DNA from: Opisthocomus hoazin
Taxonomy: Eukaryota; Chordata; Aves; Opisthocomiformes; Opisthocomidae
NCBI RefSeq assembly: GCF_030867145.1
Contig: NC_134415.1
Location: 73,003,300 to 73,067,299 of the forward strand
Direction: 5' to 3'
DNA: 64,000 nucleotides
Below are positions 11,697 to 24,000 of this stretch, piece after piece (position 1 is the stretch's first letter; every line of letters begins with the position of its first letter). The notes under the pieces are model-generated. The model ran no database searches. It saw only the letters and a program-made list of their open reading frames with translations, and had not been told where the DNA came from. Position numbers and translations under genes: made by a program.

Positions 11697-13900
11697 TTTC
11701 TTGACTCTTCTAATTTCCCAGCACAGATTCATTTTCATCCTTCCCAAGGTAACAATAACCCATAATAAATTACATCCCTCAGAATAATGTGGATTCACAA
11801 CTTTTTCAGTTCTCCTGCACCTTCCTCAAGGCTGTTGTAAAACTTTTCTCCCAGAGTAACCTACAAATAACATTTAAATTATAATTAAGAAAAATTAAAG
11901 AATTATAAAGAATATAATTAAGAAAAGCTTCTTCTCTCCCTGATCTTGATGTTTTGGTCTTTCCAGCATACTTCCCCAGACCTTCACCCAGTCTTTCCAA
12001 AGGGTTTCCAGCCATTTGGTTCTGGTTTCTGTACTCCTTCAGCGTGTTGATCGCTCTTATCCTGATTTATGATTACCACTGTTGATGAAGAAGACTTTTA
12101 TCCCCTGAGTTTCACTACTGTGAGCAGAGAGATTACACTCTGTTTTATATTCCTCAGCCGTGGGTAGCTGTGCCTGATGGGGTAAACAGAGCCCTGAGGA
12201 CAGTGCTCGGTTTGATTTCGTTCTGCCCACCTTACCCGATACAGGGTTCAAAGCTGAAGAAACAGAGTGGAGAATCAACCCACTCCTACGCTTCTCACGC
12301 CAAGTAAAAAAACCCAAACAAATCTATCACTTGGGTCATAGAAGCCACTCTGAAGGAAGCAGGCACACTGTGATTTTGGATCTTTTTCTAAGCCCGACTA
12401 TTTAGATTGTTGCCATTTTAAGAGCCATATGGAAGGAAAATCATATTTAGGACCATGTTGTGAAGTCTATTTTCAAGACAAGTTATTTTGGGGAGTAAAC
12501 GTGTTAAGAATAATGTTGATAATGATAACCTTGATGAACTAAGAAACAGTGTAGCTTCATTTTCAGAGAAACAAAATTAAGATCCCAAACTCTCCTAGCT
12601 CATTGCTGGATCCTTATTGCAAAGCCCACAACCCAACTCAAACTCCACACCCAGTGGAGTTTAGTCACTGGAATCTAGTCACTAGAGAGAAGGGTTTCAC
12701 TGGTAGTGGGACAGCATCTCTTTGACTTCAGCTTACTCCACTGAGCTCCTGGAATGGCTTTCACTGATTTTAATGACCAGGTTCTAGGACAGGGGCCATA
12801 AATAGCCACAGAAAGAAAATATTTATGCATGACCAAATTAAAACTTTACAGAATGGGTCATGGAAAAGGCTGAAATATACAGCTACTTGTATTTTGGTTT
12901 TACTTATAAAACTAAAATTGACAATCCAGACCTGCAGCACATTGAGACACTATGCAGCAGCAGCAGCAAGAGTGGCCACGTTTTAAAGAATATTAGGGAA
13001 AGCAGTTAGGCAGAGGTTTCTTCCTCTACGCAGTCTTCTTCCCTGTCACCTTCTGTTCCTTCTTATATAAGGATTGTCTAATCTTCATCCTGAAGTGTTC
13101 GTGCTTTTATTAAGGTTTTATGCTGACAGATCTTAAGAGTTATTGGGTAACTCAGCAAGACATATGTAGAGTTAATTAGAAATGAATGTGATACTACATC
13201 AAAAGGCTTCAACTGTTAAGTTTTAAATGGTTATAATTAACTTGCTCTTTGATTCTGAGCTGGATTGACTAAAGAGACAATGAAGGTCAATTTCCGTTCA
13301 CTTGAAAACAGAAAAAAATAGAATAGCTGTTAGTTTAAAAAACCCCAAACCCTCAATTGTGAAGCTATTCAGTTATGCTGTACTGCCTTGATGTGAAGGC
13401 AAGGCAATGAAAATCTTTTTAACAGGCACTCCTGTTATTCTTTATTATAAAAATACAGAGTATGATTCAATTGATCTGGGAAAGAAAAGAAGGGTCCGGT
13501 CAATGCTATTTAGTCACCTTTGTGCATATTTAGATTTCATTTTAAGACTCCCAAGCTAAGGATAACTGTTGATTTTTAAGTAGTACTTTTTCAAGTGAAG
13601 CTCCATAGTGAACTTTTAGAATTTGCAAATACAGCTAGTGACCATGGGTTTATTTTGTTAGAATTACAGATTTTAAGTACCTCAAAACATTACGATTTTA
13701 TTATCTAAATAAATGTATGAACTAGTTTTTAAATATGTGTGTAAAACTGGAACCCTTCCACCCTCAAAAGCCCTCTTCACCAGACCCTACATGCATAAAA
13801 TTCAGTTATTTCCACTAGAGGAAACAGGATACCTGGCCTTTTGCATTTTTCTACCAGTCTCTTTTGGATATATTTCTTCCCAGAGAAGTAGCTGCTTTGG
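11697..13900. other. non-coding, no gene seen
   Basis: AT-rich sequence. A short CAG run (about 12955-12967) is the only simple repeat. Frames at 11806-12015 and 12057-12317 (minus) and 13713-13928 (plus) show no family resemblance. Confidence 0.45.
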
Positions 13901-13924
13901 TTTGAGATTTGCTTACGGTGTTGT

Positions 13925-14230
13925 TTAATCCTGAGGGGATGCCATTAGCTCCTTTGACATCACATGAAAAGGGCAAACGCGACGCATAATCACATCATTA
14001 GGACAAATACAAACACCATTATCCCTCACCATTGCAGCAGAAGGAAAATACAGTGTAAACACTGAAATGCTGACTGAATGCTTATCAAAGTCTGTGGTTG
14101 GCTTTAGATTTGGCAGCAGAAGCTTGGCTCTGCGACCTTCTTCGTTATTCCTGCTCTCCAAGTAATGCGACAGCCAGAGCATCTCTGTGGGTGGCAGCAA
14201 CACTGAAATCAGCAGCGCAGGCTGATTGCC
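13925..14230. other. candidate conserved non-coding element
   Basis: The sequence is more complex than its flanks and keeps several CpGs in an AT-rich setting (AAACGCGACGC near 13976-13986, and CTGCGACC near 14129). Retained CpG and mixed composition suggest constraint. A 92-codon antisense frame covers the segment but starts with GTG, not ATG, and matches no family I know. This is an inference from texture only. Confidence 0.2.
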
Positions 14231-16095
14231 TGTGCCGTGAATATTTTTAAGACTGTGTCCTTTAAAACAATACTGATAAAAGTTTGTTCATGCTGCGACA
14301 GAAAATGTCTGCAATCCTGCTGTTGCTATCAAAGGTAAAAATGAAGGAAATGGAGCCCATAACTTCTGAGGAACTATTCTGAATACTGAATCCTGTAGTG
14401 CAAATTATCCTGTATATGGTGCTTATTGTCAAGTAGGATCATGAGATACTTGAAAATTTTGGTACCAACCTTGTGCTGGATTTTTGTGAGCAGATTTCCC
14501 AGGGCTTGAGAGAGGGACTCACAGGAGATGAACGACAGCAGCCCCAACCCTTCCCAGGAGAGAAAGCATCCAAATCTGGATTTTTTTGGTCATAGGTTTT
14601 GGTCCTGTGGGAAGGTGATTCTGGATACAGGAGTTCATAAAAAGCCATGCTGGTATAACATTAAGTTCTATAAACATTTTTGGCAGCAGTACATTATTAA
14701 AGTGAAAGTACTGCTAAAAAAATGTTAAAGGACACAGAGCAACACTGTACAGCATTGTAAAACAGGAAATCCACAGTACCACTGTGCAGGAAACAAAGTT
14801 TTAGGAAAGCACAATATCATAATTATCCACACTTGAATCTTGCCAGGGCACTAGAGTTGACATCTTTGCAGTGGGATATTTTTATGACCACTAACAAAAA
14901 TTGTTTCAGTCCTATGCCTCATCCACTAGGCAGCACTGGACCTTAGCTTGAAAAGCACATTCTTAGTTTCTCTATTTAGTATCTGAGGAAAAACTGTTGC
15001 TCATCAATTCACTAATGTTTGCTTTGACGATCCCATTTCAGTTCTGAGATCTGAGAGGAAAGAAATCTGAGCTAATACAATCACAGGTTTTTATAACTTC
15101 TTTGCATATAGTTTTCTCATGTTTTAAAGCTGAGCTCACTGCACCTGCATAACAATTAAAATAGCTTTATTTGGCTCTTTTTTAGATACAGCCTAAGATT
15201 TATATCTAGATCTTTACTTAGATATCCACTTTGTATCTCAGAAATCAGCAGTGGGAAAACTTGAGCATTGAGTGCTATCGATACTGAACTCACGGGATTT
15301 CTGCATTTGGTTCTGAGTCTGAATGAGAGCTTGGCGACCTTGGCCAAGTCTGACAACACAGAGCTGAAGCTGGAAAGATGTGCTAAATATCAGACCTTTG
15401 TGTTACAGGAGTGTGCCTTATGAGTTCAGGTGAGACTGAGGGCTCCCTGGCCGTGGACTTTCTATCTGGGACCTCGAGTAAAGTTCTGATTTTCAACAGT
15501 GTGCCACCAGATTTGCTTTGATTCTTACAGAGGCAGGTGCCACAAACCCAGAACTGCAAAGCTCTCTGACTGGGTGAGCAGAAAGCTTGGACTAACACCT
15601 GAGAGAAGATTTTGAGCCATAGGGAGCATTAATAGGCAAATAGATTTCTTCTGGGAATATATATTTTTTTTTTTTTCCTTTTTACTTGCTTCAGAGAAGT
15701 TTCTCTATAAGAAAATGCTTTACGGTACTTGGCAGGTGAGAATGGCCCTTTGGAAATGTATGTTTCGATTGTGCTAGCCTGCACATATTTGTTGTTACCT
15801 GTTTTCCTAGGAGGCCCAGGGCTGGAAGGGGAAGGCTTTAGGCAGCGTATTTGCATGCTTAACAGAGGAATAAATCAGAATGTTTGCAAGAGTTTCTAAA
15901 TCAGCCTCATCCCATTATACTTCTACTTTTGCTCTGGAAGTCTCCTCTCACCTGGAAGCTGGGGCTTTCAAAAGGTTAACAAATAAAATGATGTGATGCC
16001 AATATTTTGTTTAACAGGCAAAAGAAGTTATAAAGCTGAGGATTAACTAGATTAAAATATTCATTTAAAAAATGGTAACTAGTTGAAGATTTTAA
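14231..16095. other. non-coding, no gene seen
   Basis: AT-rich with short frames only. A poly-T tract lies near 15665-15676. No exon or known repeat was recognised. Confidence 0.45.
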
Positions 16096-16099
16096 CCTT

Positions 16100-17520
16100 G
16101 CACAGCATTTCTCCTCCTTTTTGTATGTAGATGGAAGTTTCTACAGCATCCTTTTGAATTCTTCTGTTGTGATTTATGTGTATATGGTGTGTATGTATAT
16201 GTATTTATTAATTTTAAAATGTAAATCGCTGTGAATGTTGGAAATTGTAATGAACTGTTCATATATTAGATGGGCTTAAACCCTCTCACTTATTTTCTTG
16301 TTAGTTGAGTACATTTTAAAAGATGTCATTTCAAATTCATTGTTTCAATACACTTAACCTTAAAATCTGAGGTAGATGAAAATGTTGCAGTGGATTGTAC
16401 AGTATGTAGCCATCTGGTGCTCTTGGAGGTCTATGTGTTTTAGAAGAAAAAATAAAAAAAATTGTTAGTAACTTGTACCCATGTTACAAAAACTAATTTG
16501 GATTGTAAACTGTGATGCAATTTTAAAATCAATGAATTCTTTAGCATCTGTGCATCTTGTGCCTCTATTTGCATTACTCACTCTATATCTACTGGACAGT
16601 AATTGTAAAATGCATGTTTTCTTTCTGTCCTCATTCATGTATATAGCACACTATATAGTAAAGACTTTTTGCAGTTGTTTTGTTCAATGAGGAGGCTGGC
16701 TGTAAAGCTCATTACTCAGAGCTTACTTTCTAAAATAAAGTAGAGAGCAAGATAGGAGCTAAACTCTCTTTAGCTTAAGATCAAACCCTCTTTAGGTTTG
16801 AGCTTATTTCTAAGAGATATAAACCAAATAGAGATAAGCTTTTTGTAAACTGAAATGAGCTTTTGCATAGCTTTTTGTATCGGTTTAGCTAAATTAAAAG
16901 CAAACCTTAAATAAAAGCATATTATTTTCCGTCTAGAAAACTCTTGGCTGAGTATTTTGTTGGCCTAATATGCTGGCAGATATTTACTACTTTTCTCATT
17001 GTTATTCTTAATTTGTAGCATATTGTGTAAATGCAATTTATACTTACATATCATATAAATAGCTTTTGTGGTCTAGCATGGCATATACAAATCATGCTAA
17101 AATAGATTATCCATGTGTGCTGAATTGCAAGAGAGTGCAACACAGATATATCGTTGTGTGCTCTTATAATTAAAGATAGGAGTGCAATACACAAGTAAAA
17201 AGAATAAAGACATACATTCAACATTTATTTTGTATATTTTGTATTCTTGAGTTACTGGAATCTGTTCAAGTAAAGATAATTCATTTAGGCAAGTTGTTAA
17301 TCCTATAAAATGCTGTGGAAACAATTTTTACAGGTCTTCTTTGCAAGCAAAGGCTTACTTTGAAAAAGGTGATGTGGGACTGAAGCTGAGAGTATTCTTG
17401 TAATACTGCAATTGTGTATCTGCATGCTACTCTGGAACTCCATACTTTCAGGTTGGAAATGATAATTTAGTGTTTCTGTGATTGTTTCAATAAATACATA
17501 TTACTTGCTCGGTTCTGTTA
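16100..17520. other. AT-rich, UTR-like block
   Basis: The stretch is strongly AT-rich and contains repeated ATTTA-type words and several AATAAA signals (about 16449, 16733 and 17490; at 17490 within TTTCAATAAATAC). It also holds a cluster of small inverted repeats at 16757-16840. This texture is common in long 3' UTRs or lncRNAs of the plus strand. No coding exon was found upstream to attach it to, so it may be only AT-rich intron. Confidence 0.2.
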
Positions 17521-19154
17521 TGTAGATTTTGTGTTCTCTGGGTAGGACTTCACATTTTCACAGTGTTTTTAACTTGCCTACCAAGCCAAGGACAGAAATC
17601 TGCAAAAGCACTAATGATAAAGAAGACTCTCTACCTTGGAGATTATCAAATACAGTGCTATGTTTTCCTTCAGACTAGATAAAACTGCTTAATACATACA
17701 GAATTGCAGACAGAATTGTGAAAATACTTGGTATAAATTTTCACGCTAGCATTACAGCAGAAAGATTAAAGGGCAAGCGAACAGAATGTCCTGGCTGCTG
17801 TTACTACGTTCCTCTTAACAGTTTCATATTTTCTAATAACCTGGAGTAAGAGGAAGAAAAGGAAGAATAAAATACTCCAGCTTATTGTGAAATGTCTGTG
17901 ATGATAGTTTCCCTTGCAGCAAAGCTTTTTAGCTGTGCATAGTTCATGACCTGTAGCAAATCTGAACTGATCTGTGATAATGTGTAGATTAATAGTTGAT
18001 TTAGTTTTCATTAGATTAAAAACATGGTGAGAGAGATTAGTACTGCAAACTTGGTCACTAAGAAAATTCATTAAACACCCACCCCCCAAAATAAAAGAAA
18101 AGACAAATGAATGAACCCTCTTTTTTTCTTAGCTGAAAAATGTTTGGAAAGCAAACTGTCTCTACGGTGGAGAGAGAGTCCTCTGTGGGAGTTTTGGCAG
18201 TATGTGGTATGTGTCACACCGCTCAGCAGAGCCAACTTTAGAAGCTCTCTTAGCTGAAAAGTCCATTCTGGAGTTGTAGAGCATCTTTGTGTTCTGGGAA
18301 GCTCCCCAGAACAGGAAAAGGGATGACGTATGTTCACCCAGTCCCGGCTGCGATCCTAGATCTCCTTGCATATCACTGCTCCCTCCTCTGGGCCTCCCTC
18401 ATCCTTTTCCATGCATGGGGGAGACCTGCAGAAAAAAAACAGGGAAGCGTGATCTCTTTTAGGTGTGCAGCTGGTGGAGAAAATGTGGATATTTACAACA
18501 TTAAACCTAAATATCTTGTGGAATGGAAGGTCTAATGCATGTATTGCCTGAATAACAATGCAGAAAACCTTTCCCTTTGCTGTCATTACTTTCCCTTTGA
18601 CTAAGCTCATGATTTTTCAGTATTTAATTAGGTGTGCAGAGCTGTTAGTTGTCTATTAGTGTCCATTTCAGTGTAACTTTGGGTTGTGTGTGTCAGATTG
18701 CACATCTTTTGCAAAGGTTAAGAAAGAATAGTTGGCAGCTAATTTTACTACAAATGCAACTGCTGAAGTCATTAATTGCCCATCAGATAAAACTCAGTCA
18801 TCTGGAAAATTTTGCAAAGTGAGATGTCTGTGACAGACTGGTGCTGTGTGTGCATGTGTAGAAAATCCCATCAAAATGTTTTAGCTACTGTTGAGAATGT
18901 GGATGGGTAAAATGCATTTAATTAAATCAAAAGTTTTTGCTTCCCTTCTGTTCAGGTATGCAGCACTCTAAAATCCCTACATTTATGTGGTCACTGACAG
19001 TACTACATCTCTTCCCCTGTCGGGGCAGTGAGCAGGTCTCACAGGCTAACAGCCTGGGCAAGAGAGGATGAACCCGGATTTGCAACAGGTCCTCTTCTTG
19101 CTTGGCATCTGCCTCTTTGCCTTTTGTGCTTGGACCCATGCTGCTGCCACCATC
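17521..19154. other. non-coding, no gene seen
   Basis: Overlapping short frames on both strands at 17766-18610 resemble nothing known. The last 70 bases before 19155 are pyrimidine-rich (CCTCTTCTTGC, CTGCCTCTTTGCC) and may be the 5' UTR remnant of the RPL35 retrocopy. Confidence 0.4.
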
Positions 19155-19529
19155 ATGGCAAAGATCAAGGCTTGACATCTGCCAGGGAAGGACAAAGAGC
19201 AGCTGCTGATGCAGCTGGATGACCAGAAGGAGGAACAGGCTCAACACCACGTGGTGAGGGTCTTAGCAGAAAATGATTTCAAACTCTCCAAAATACGTGT
19301 AGTCTCCACATCCATTGCCAGAGCCGTGGCTGTTATCAGTCAGTACCAGAAGGAGAACTTGAGGAAATTTTACAAAGGCAGAAAGCACTAACCTCTTGAG
19401 CAGTGGCCCAAGATAACACATGGTTGATGACACATGCAAAACTAGCACAAAGACAGTCTGAGACGAAAAAACATCAACAAAAGGAACAAAAAGCTATACC
19501 CTACCCAGAGATTCACTGTTGGTGCATAA
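19155..19529 (+). pseudogene. RPL35: processed pseudogene of ribosomal protein L35 (eL29/uL29 family protein of the large subunit)
   Basis: An ATG at 19155 opens a frame that follows RPL35 codon for codon from MAKIKA to the C-terminus, in one uninterrupted genomic piece, so the introns of the parent gene are absent. The best kept stretches are KLSKIRVV at codons 43-50, SIARAVAVI, and [13 protein letters not shown] ending at codon 77; KLYP near the end also aligns. Length is 124 codons plus stop against 123 residues in the family, with one extra codon near the end. It is disabled: TGA replaces an arginine codon at codon 7, and stops lie at codons 79, 91, 92 and 97. Codons 28-42 are strongly diverged. 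The working protein binds 28S rRNA near the peptide exit tunnel; this copy cannot encode it. No poly-A tract or target duplication is visible after the stop at 19527-19529, which suggests great age. The identification rests on the ordered match along the whole length. Confidence 0.92.
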
Positions 19530-20575
19530 AACTCCTGTGTACTAATATTCTTAATTATTTTGGATAAGTATTGCCTCATTAAACAGAAATTTGCTGTGGT
19601 GGAGAAAAGGATTTTCCCAGCTGGTTCACACAGCAAGGAGAGGGAAACTGTGGCTGCAGAGACCCACTGATGAAATCTGCAGAAGGGCATTACCTGATTG
19701 AAATGCAAAATGGGAAGAGAGAAAGAAGAGGTAAAACTCATGTGATTAGGCAGAAGTCTGACTAATAAGAAATGGACCTCAAACTGACAGGGACAGGCTG
19801 GGAGTCAAGGAGAAAGGGCAAGTAAGATGGCAGGTGAGGCATATTTTGGGAAAAGATGCTGGGTTTGGGAGCTTGGGGAAAGACGTCTGTAAGTGGAAGT
19901 CTGAAGTCTGTAAGATGACATCCAGACCAGAAGACATTTAGCAAAGGAGAGGGAGTGGGAAAAGGCACACTTCTTGGAACAAGGTAACTCAGCAAGACTT
20001 TGAGACTGCCTGGATGAAGAGACAGGGATTGGGAGACCTGAGGAAAGCAAAGCAGCAACGACAAGGATGCTCCAGATTATGCCTCGAGCAGCTGGTTACT
20101 GTCGGATGTCTGCAGGGAAGAGCGAGAGCTTCCAGCCCTGCAAAAGGCACATGTGGGTCTGATTATGGAGCTGCATGCTGGAATTTGGGCTGGTTTCTTT
20201 TCAGTTTTTGTTTGTGGAGTGTTGTTTTTCTTTTCTTTTAATCTGGGGCATTACACAAAAATAAACTGTCAAAAAACATTACTGAAGTTGCAGTTTCCGC
20301 TAGCTCAGGAGTCTCTGTAGTGCAAATCTCTGTAATGTGAATCTCAGTGGCACAGTTCATATGAGCTTACAGCACCCCGTACCAACAGACTGTTAAGGCT
20401 TTCCCAAGCCAGCAGTTTATATTATTACTTGCTGCTAAAAGGGTACCTGGAACCAAAGAAAATCATGGCTATCACTTTTGCATGTACATATATACATGTG
20501 TGTATATATATGCAGAAACAGGAAATATATGCTGATATAGTTAATATATTTTTTCCTTTATATCATATATGATGG
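19530..20575. other. non-coding, purine-rich on the plus strand at 19740-20110
   Basis: A block rich in GGGAG, GGAAA and AGACAT-type words at 19740-20110 may be an old interspersed repeat, but I recognise no family. Its antisense frames (19762-20064) are serine- and leucine-rich only because of this composition. A TA-rich tract (TACATATATACATGTG...) lies at about 20484-20560. Confidence 0.35.
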
Positions 20576-20579
20576 CATA

Positions 20580-21060
20580 AAGGGGCTCGTACTCATTCAG
20601 ACTAAGGACCTGTCTATCCTGTCAAGGAGCATGTGCTCTTTGACAGTGGCTGTGGTGGATGCCTATGGAAGAATAATCAACTATACAGTTGTATTATACT
20701 GTCTCCCTCCTTCCCACTTTTCAGGTTCTAGTGATCTGTGGCTCAGAGATTTCCTGTGCTGGAGATGATATCTTACTGTTTAATAGCCCTTGATGGATTT
20801 TGCTTTCTACCCACAACCTCCTGTGACAATGAATTTCACAGTTTTATACTGAGTGAGAGAAAGGATCTCCCTTTACTTGTTTGTGCCTGCTGCTTGATGT
20901 TTACTGGTTTCTGTCATATGAGGCACACTGAAAAATTATTCCTTTTTCACCGTCTTCCTGCCATGCTTCGGGATTTTTCAAATGCCTGTCATATCTCCAT
21001 CTCCATCACCTCTTTTACAGGCTGAAAAGACGAAGTCAGTGTACCTGCTTGGTACCCTGT
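20580..21060 (-). mobile_element. ancient CR1/L3-like LINE relic, antisense
   Basis: On the plus strand the landmarks of the reverse-complemented 3' region of old amniote CR1/L3 elements appear in order. These are AAGGACCTGTCTATCCTGTC near 20605, CTTTGACAGTGGC near 20638, CCTTGATGGATTTTGCTTTC near 20788, ACAACCTCCTGTGACAATGA near 20813, TTTCACAGTTTTATACTGAG near 20833, and CATATCTCCATCTCC, then TCTTTTACAGGCTGAAAAG near 21010. The copy is heavily diverged and non-coding. A 95-codon plus-strand frame over it (20738-21025) is an accident. The family match is from memory and the ends are approximate. Confidence 0.65.
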
Positions 21061-24000
21061 ACTAGTCACACTTTTCTGTAGGATATTATCACCTCACTCA
21101 GAAAGAAAAAAAAATTACATTTGGATTAGATCAAGTAGCCTAAAAAAACCACAATAATTTCTTCAAGTTCTGCCACAAAATCCTTTTTTAAGTATATACC
21201 ACATAGATATGAAAACGTGATTGCAGGAGTGTTCAAAACAGTTTGCAAACTTTTGAGAAGACTGATTCACCTATGTCTTTCTTAGCATGACTCCATATAT
21301 AAAAATTATAAGGGAACCATAAGCCCTCCTCTGCCTTCCCTTCATATAAATCAGAATAATTCCTTAATATTTGGAAGTATAACAGCTTAGAAGTCTGATA
21401 TAAGAAACCTTGTTGGTCTACATGCAAGAAACCCATGAATGTTTCTTTACAAATGGGTTAAGCCATGCCTACAAAGGAAAAAGCTAACAGATTTTAGGTC
21501 ATGACCATTTCGTATACAGAACACAATACACTCATTGAGATAGGAACAAATCTACTAATTTCTAATCTTTACTTCCATGAATTTTGGGGCACAGATTTCA
21601 TAATGGAAAGAAAACAGTAAATATTTCTAGTGCCAGTTTGATTACATTGATTTATTCATTAACGTATTCGTTTTGATGTTCAGACTATCTTCTTGAAACT
21701 GCGTATTTGATTTTTCCCGTCATGATTTTACTTAAATGGACAGGATTTGAAGATTGTAGTCTTATTAACACTTGCAGAACTGGAAGAATTTGTAGATATG
21801 GAGAATCTTTGAGGTATTATCATCATAAGAAAAGGGAAAGCTACTATGATTATATCCCAGGAAAACAGTACTATGCAGTTCCTACAAACAGTACATATCT
21901 ATGGCTTTTCCTTAAGTTTTAGCACAGGTAAAGCTGCCAGGACTTTTTAAAAACTTTTCATGAACTTGCTTTTCTGAAAACACCTTCCTTTAACATGCTG
22001 GCGAAATACTTTCCTTCCTTTGCTTTGAAGCAATCCACTGTTCTCTAGAGAAGTGCAAACCATAGCCATTGCATATAATTCAAATCTTACCCCTAGGATC
22101 TTGCTTTTATTAATTATCACTGCAAGGATTTGAATAAGTAACAGTAATGGTAAAAAATCACTGCAGTAACTATTTGTAAACTGTTGTCATTTTTTCTGTA
22201 GGTGTTAATTACAGTCTATGGTAATTTGATTTTCAAATAGAATGAAGGCAAGTGGTCGTATGAAGATGTTAGATCACTGGTTTCCCTCTTCATTAGATCA
22301 CTGGTTTCCCTCTTCATTTTCTGGTCAATAAACAAGTGGAAAAAACTTCCTTGGAGGAGTTCCTCTCCAGCAATCTGTCACCCACAACTTGGTTCAGAGG
22401 GTGTTCTGGGAAAGGCTCAGCAGACAGTGATCTGAGAAGCACTGAGGTAGGGAGAAGATACTCAATGCATTGAGAAGCTAAGCCTGAAAACAACAGATGA
22501 AGCTTCTCGTATCACTCCTCAAGCAGGTGTGTTGATAAACCCTACATACACCTCTAAACTGCATGCAATCCAGCCCACTCTTGCAAGTATTATAAGTTAT
22601 AGCTCCTAAAAATGCTTAATCTTTAGATCAAACACAGCAGAAACATTAAAAATGTTTGAGAATTAAATCCAACATGAAAAGAAATCAAACTACATTTTCT
22701 TTTATGTGGTCTTCCTACTATATTGCTATTGTGAGCAGTTGTGTGGAAGTGAATGCAACACGATTAACATCAACTGTAGAAATATTTCTACACTACTTGA
22801 TAATTAGATTTTTTTTTTTTTTGAGAAATGCCTACTTCATGTCTCTTTCTAATTGTAGGTGCAGTTTCCAGCAGAGTACTTGTCAGGTATTCTTGGCTAT
22901 TGCATCTGCAGGGTAGAATTCTCTGTGGAAATTTCCTCTAACTTAAATCCAATTTGCCTAGTCTCATGCACATGAAACTAAAATAAGGTACCTATGTGCA
23001 CACACCACTTTTGTATATTGGTTTGTATACAAATTAAAATCACACAGGATTTCTCCATGTAACAGGTAACAACTATCAGAGAAAAATGTTTTATTGTAAA
23101 GTACATGGTGCTTATTGTTCTTTCTGCACTAATAGCAGTGACAGACAGAATTGAGGAATCATCCCAGAGCAAAAACAGACATACTTCCCCTGGGGTAAGC
23201 TTTGCTGAATCATAGAAAACCCATCTTTCTTTTAGGTTGCTAATTTTTATTGAAGCCTGGGGTGCCATTACAAGGGTAATTTATAATTTTATGGGGAGTT
23301 GTATAAGGAAGGATGTCAATATACATTTATGTTGATTTTATTCTCTGTCTTTGTGATTTTTACTTGGTGGAATCACCTGTTTCCTAGACAGATAAGGAAC
23401 TTCTGACTAAGCGGTGTAGAGCACCACCTAATCCTGCCTCCCATCCTTGGTGTACACTAGTCCATTTTCAATGAGATGTGGAAAAAGAGGAGGCAGATCA
23501 GAAGCTGACCTATTGCAAGGCTGAATGTGTGGCCTTATTGATTTTGCTTATCTTGACTGGACTATCTCCTTAGGAACTCTATTTAAAAAGACTTATAATT
23601 TTGTTTGTCGGAATGAATTCAGACTGCTGTGTTTGTGTAACTCCAATTCTGGAGCTAAAAAGGGTCGAAGGGCAAAGGATACCGAGCATAGTGGTAGAGG
23701 AAGTCTTAACAGGACAAGTATGGGAACTACCAAGCTTTGGTTGAAAGCTGAAGTTTCAGTGTTGAAGTTAACAGAGTGGGTGAATCACGGGAAGGAGTAA
23801 GTTTGGAGGACATTCAGTATACTGTTTTTTTAGTAATAGCAGGAGAAGAATTCTGCATATTTCTACTGTGTTATTTGCCTCTCTTTTAAGTAGAAGCTAT
23901 CCAAAACACTAATTTGTTTGTGTATCTTCACCTTGTGTATGAGTTCCTGGGCAGGGTTAATTGAGAATAATTAGGCCACCTATCGTTCTGACTTCCCATA

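Noticed and set aside
19740..20110. Purine-rich block thought to be related to 62390-62640
   Set aside because: The resemblance is one of composition (GGGAG, AGGAC words); I could not line the two up in order.
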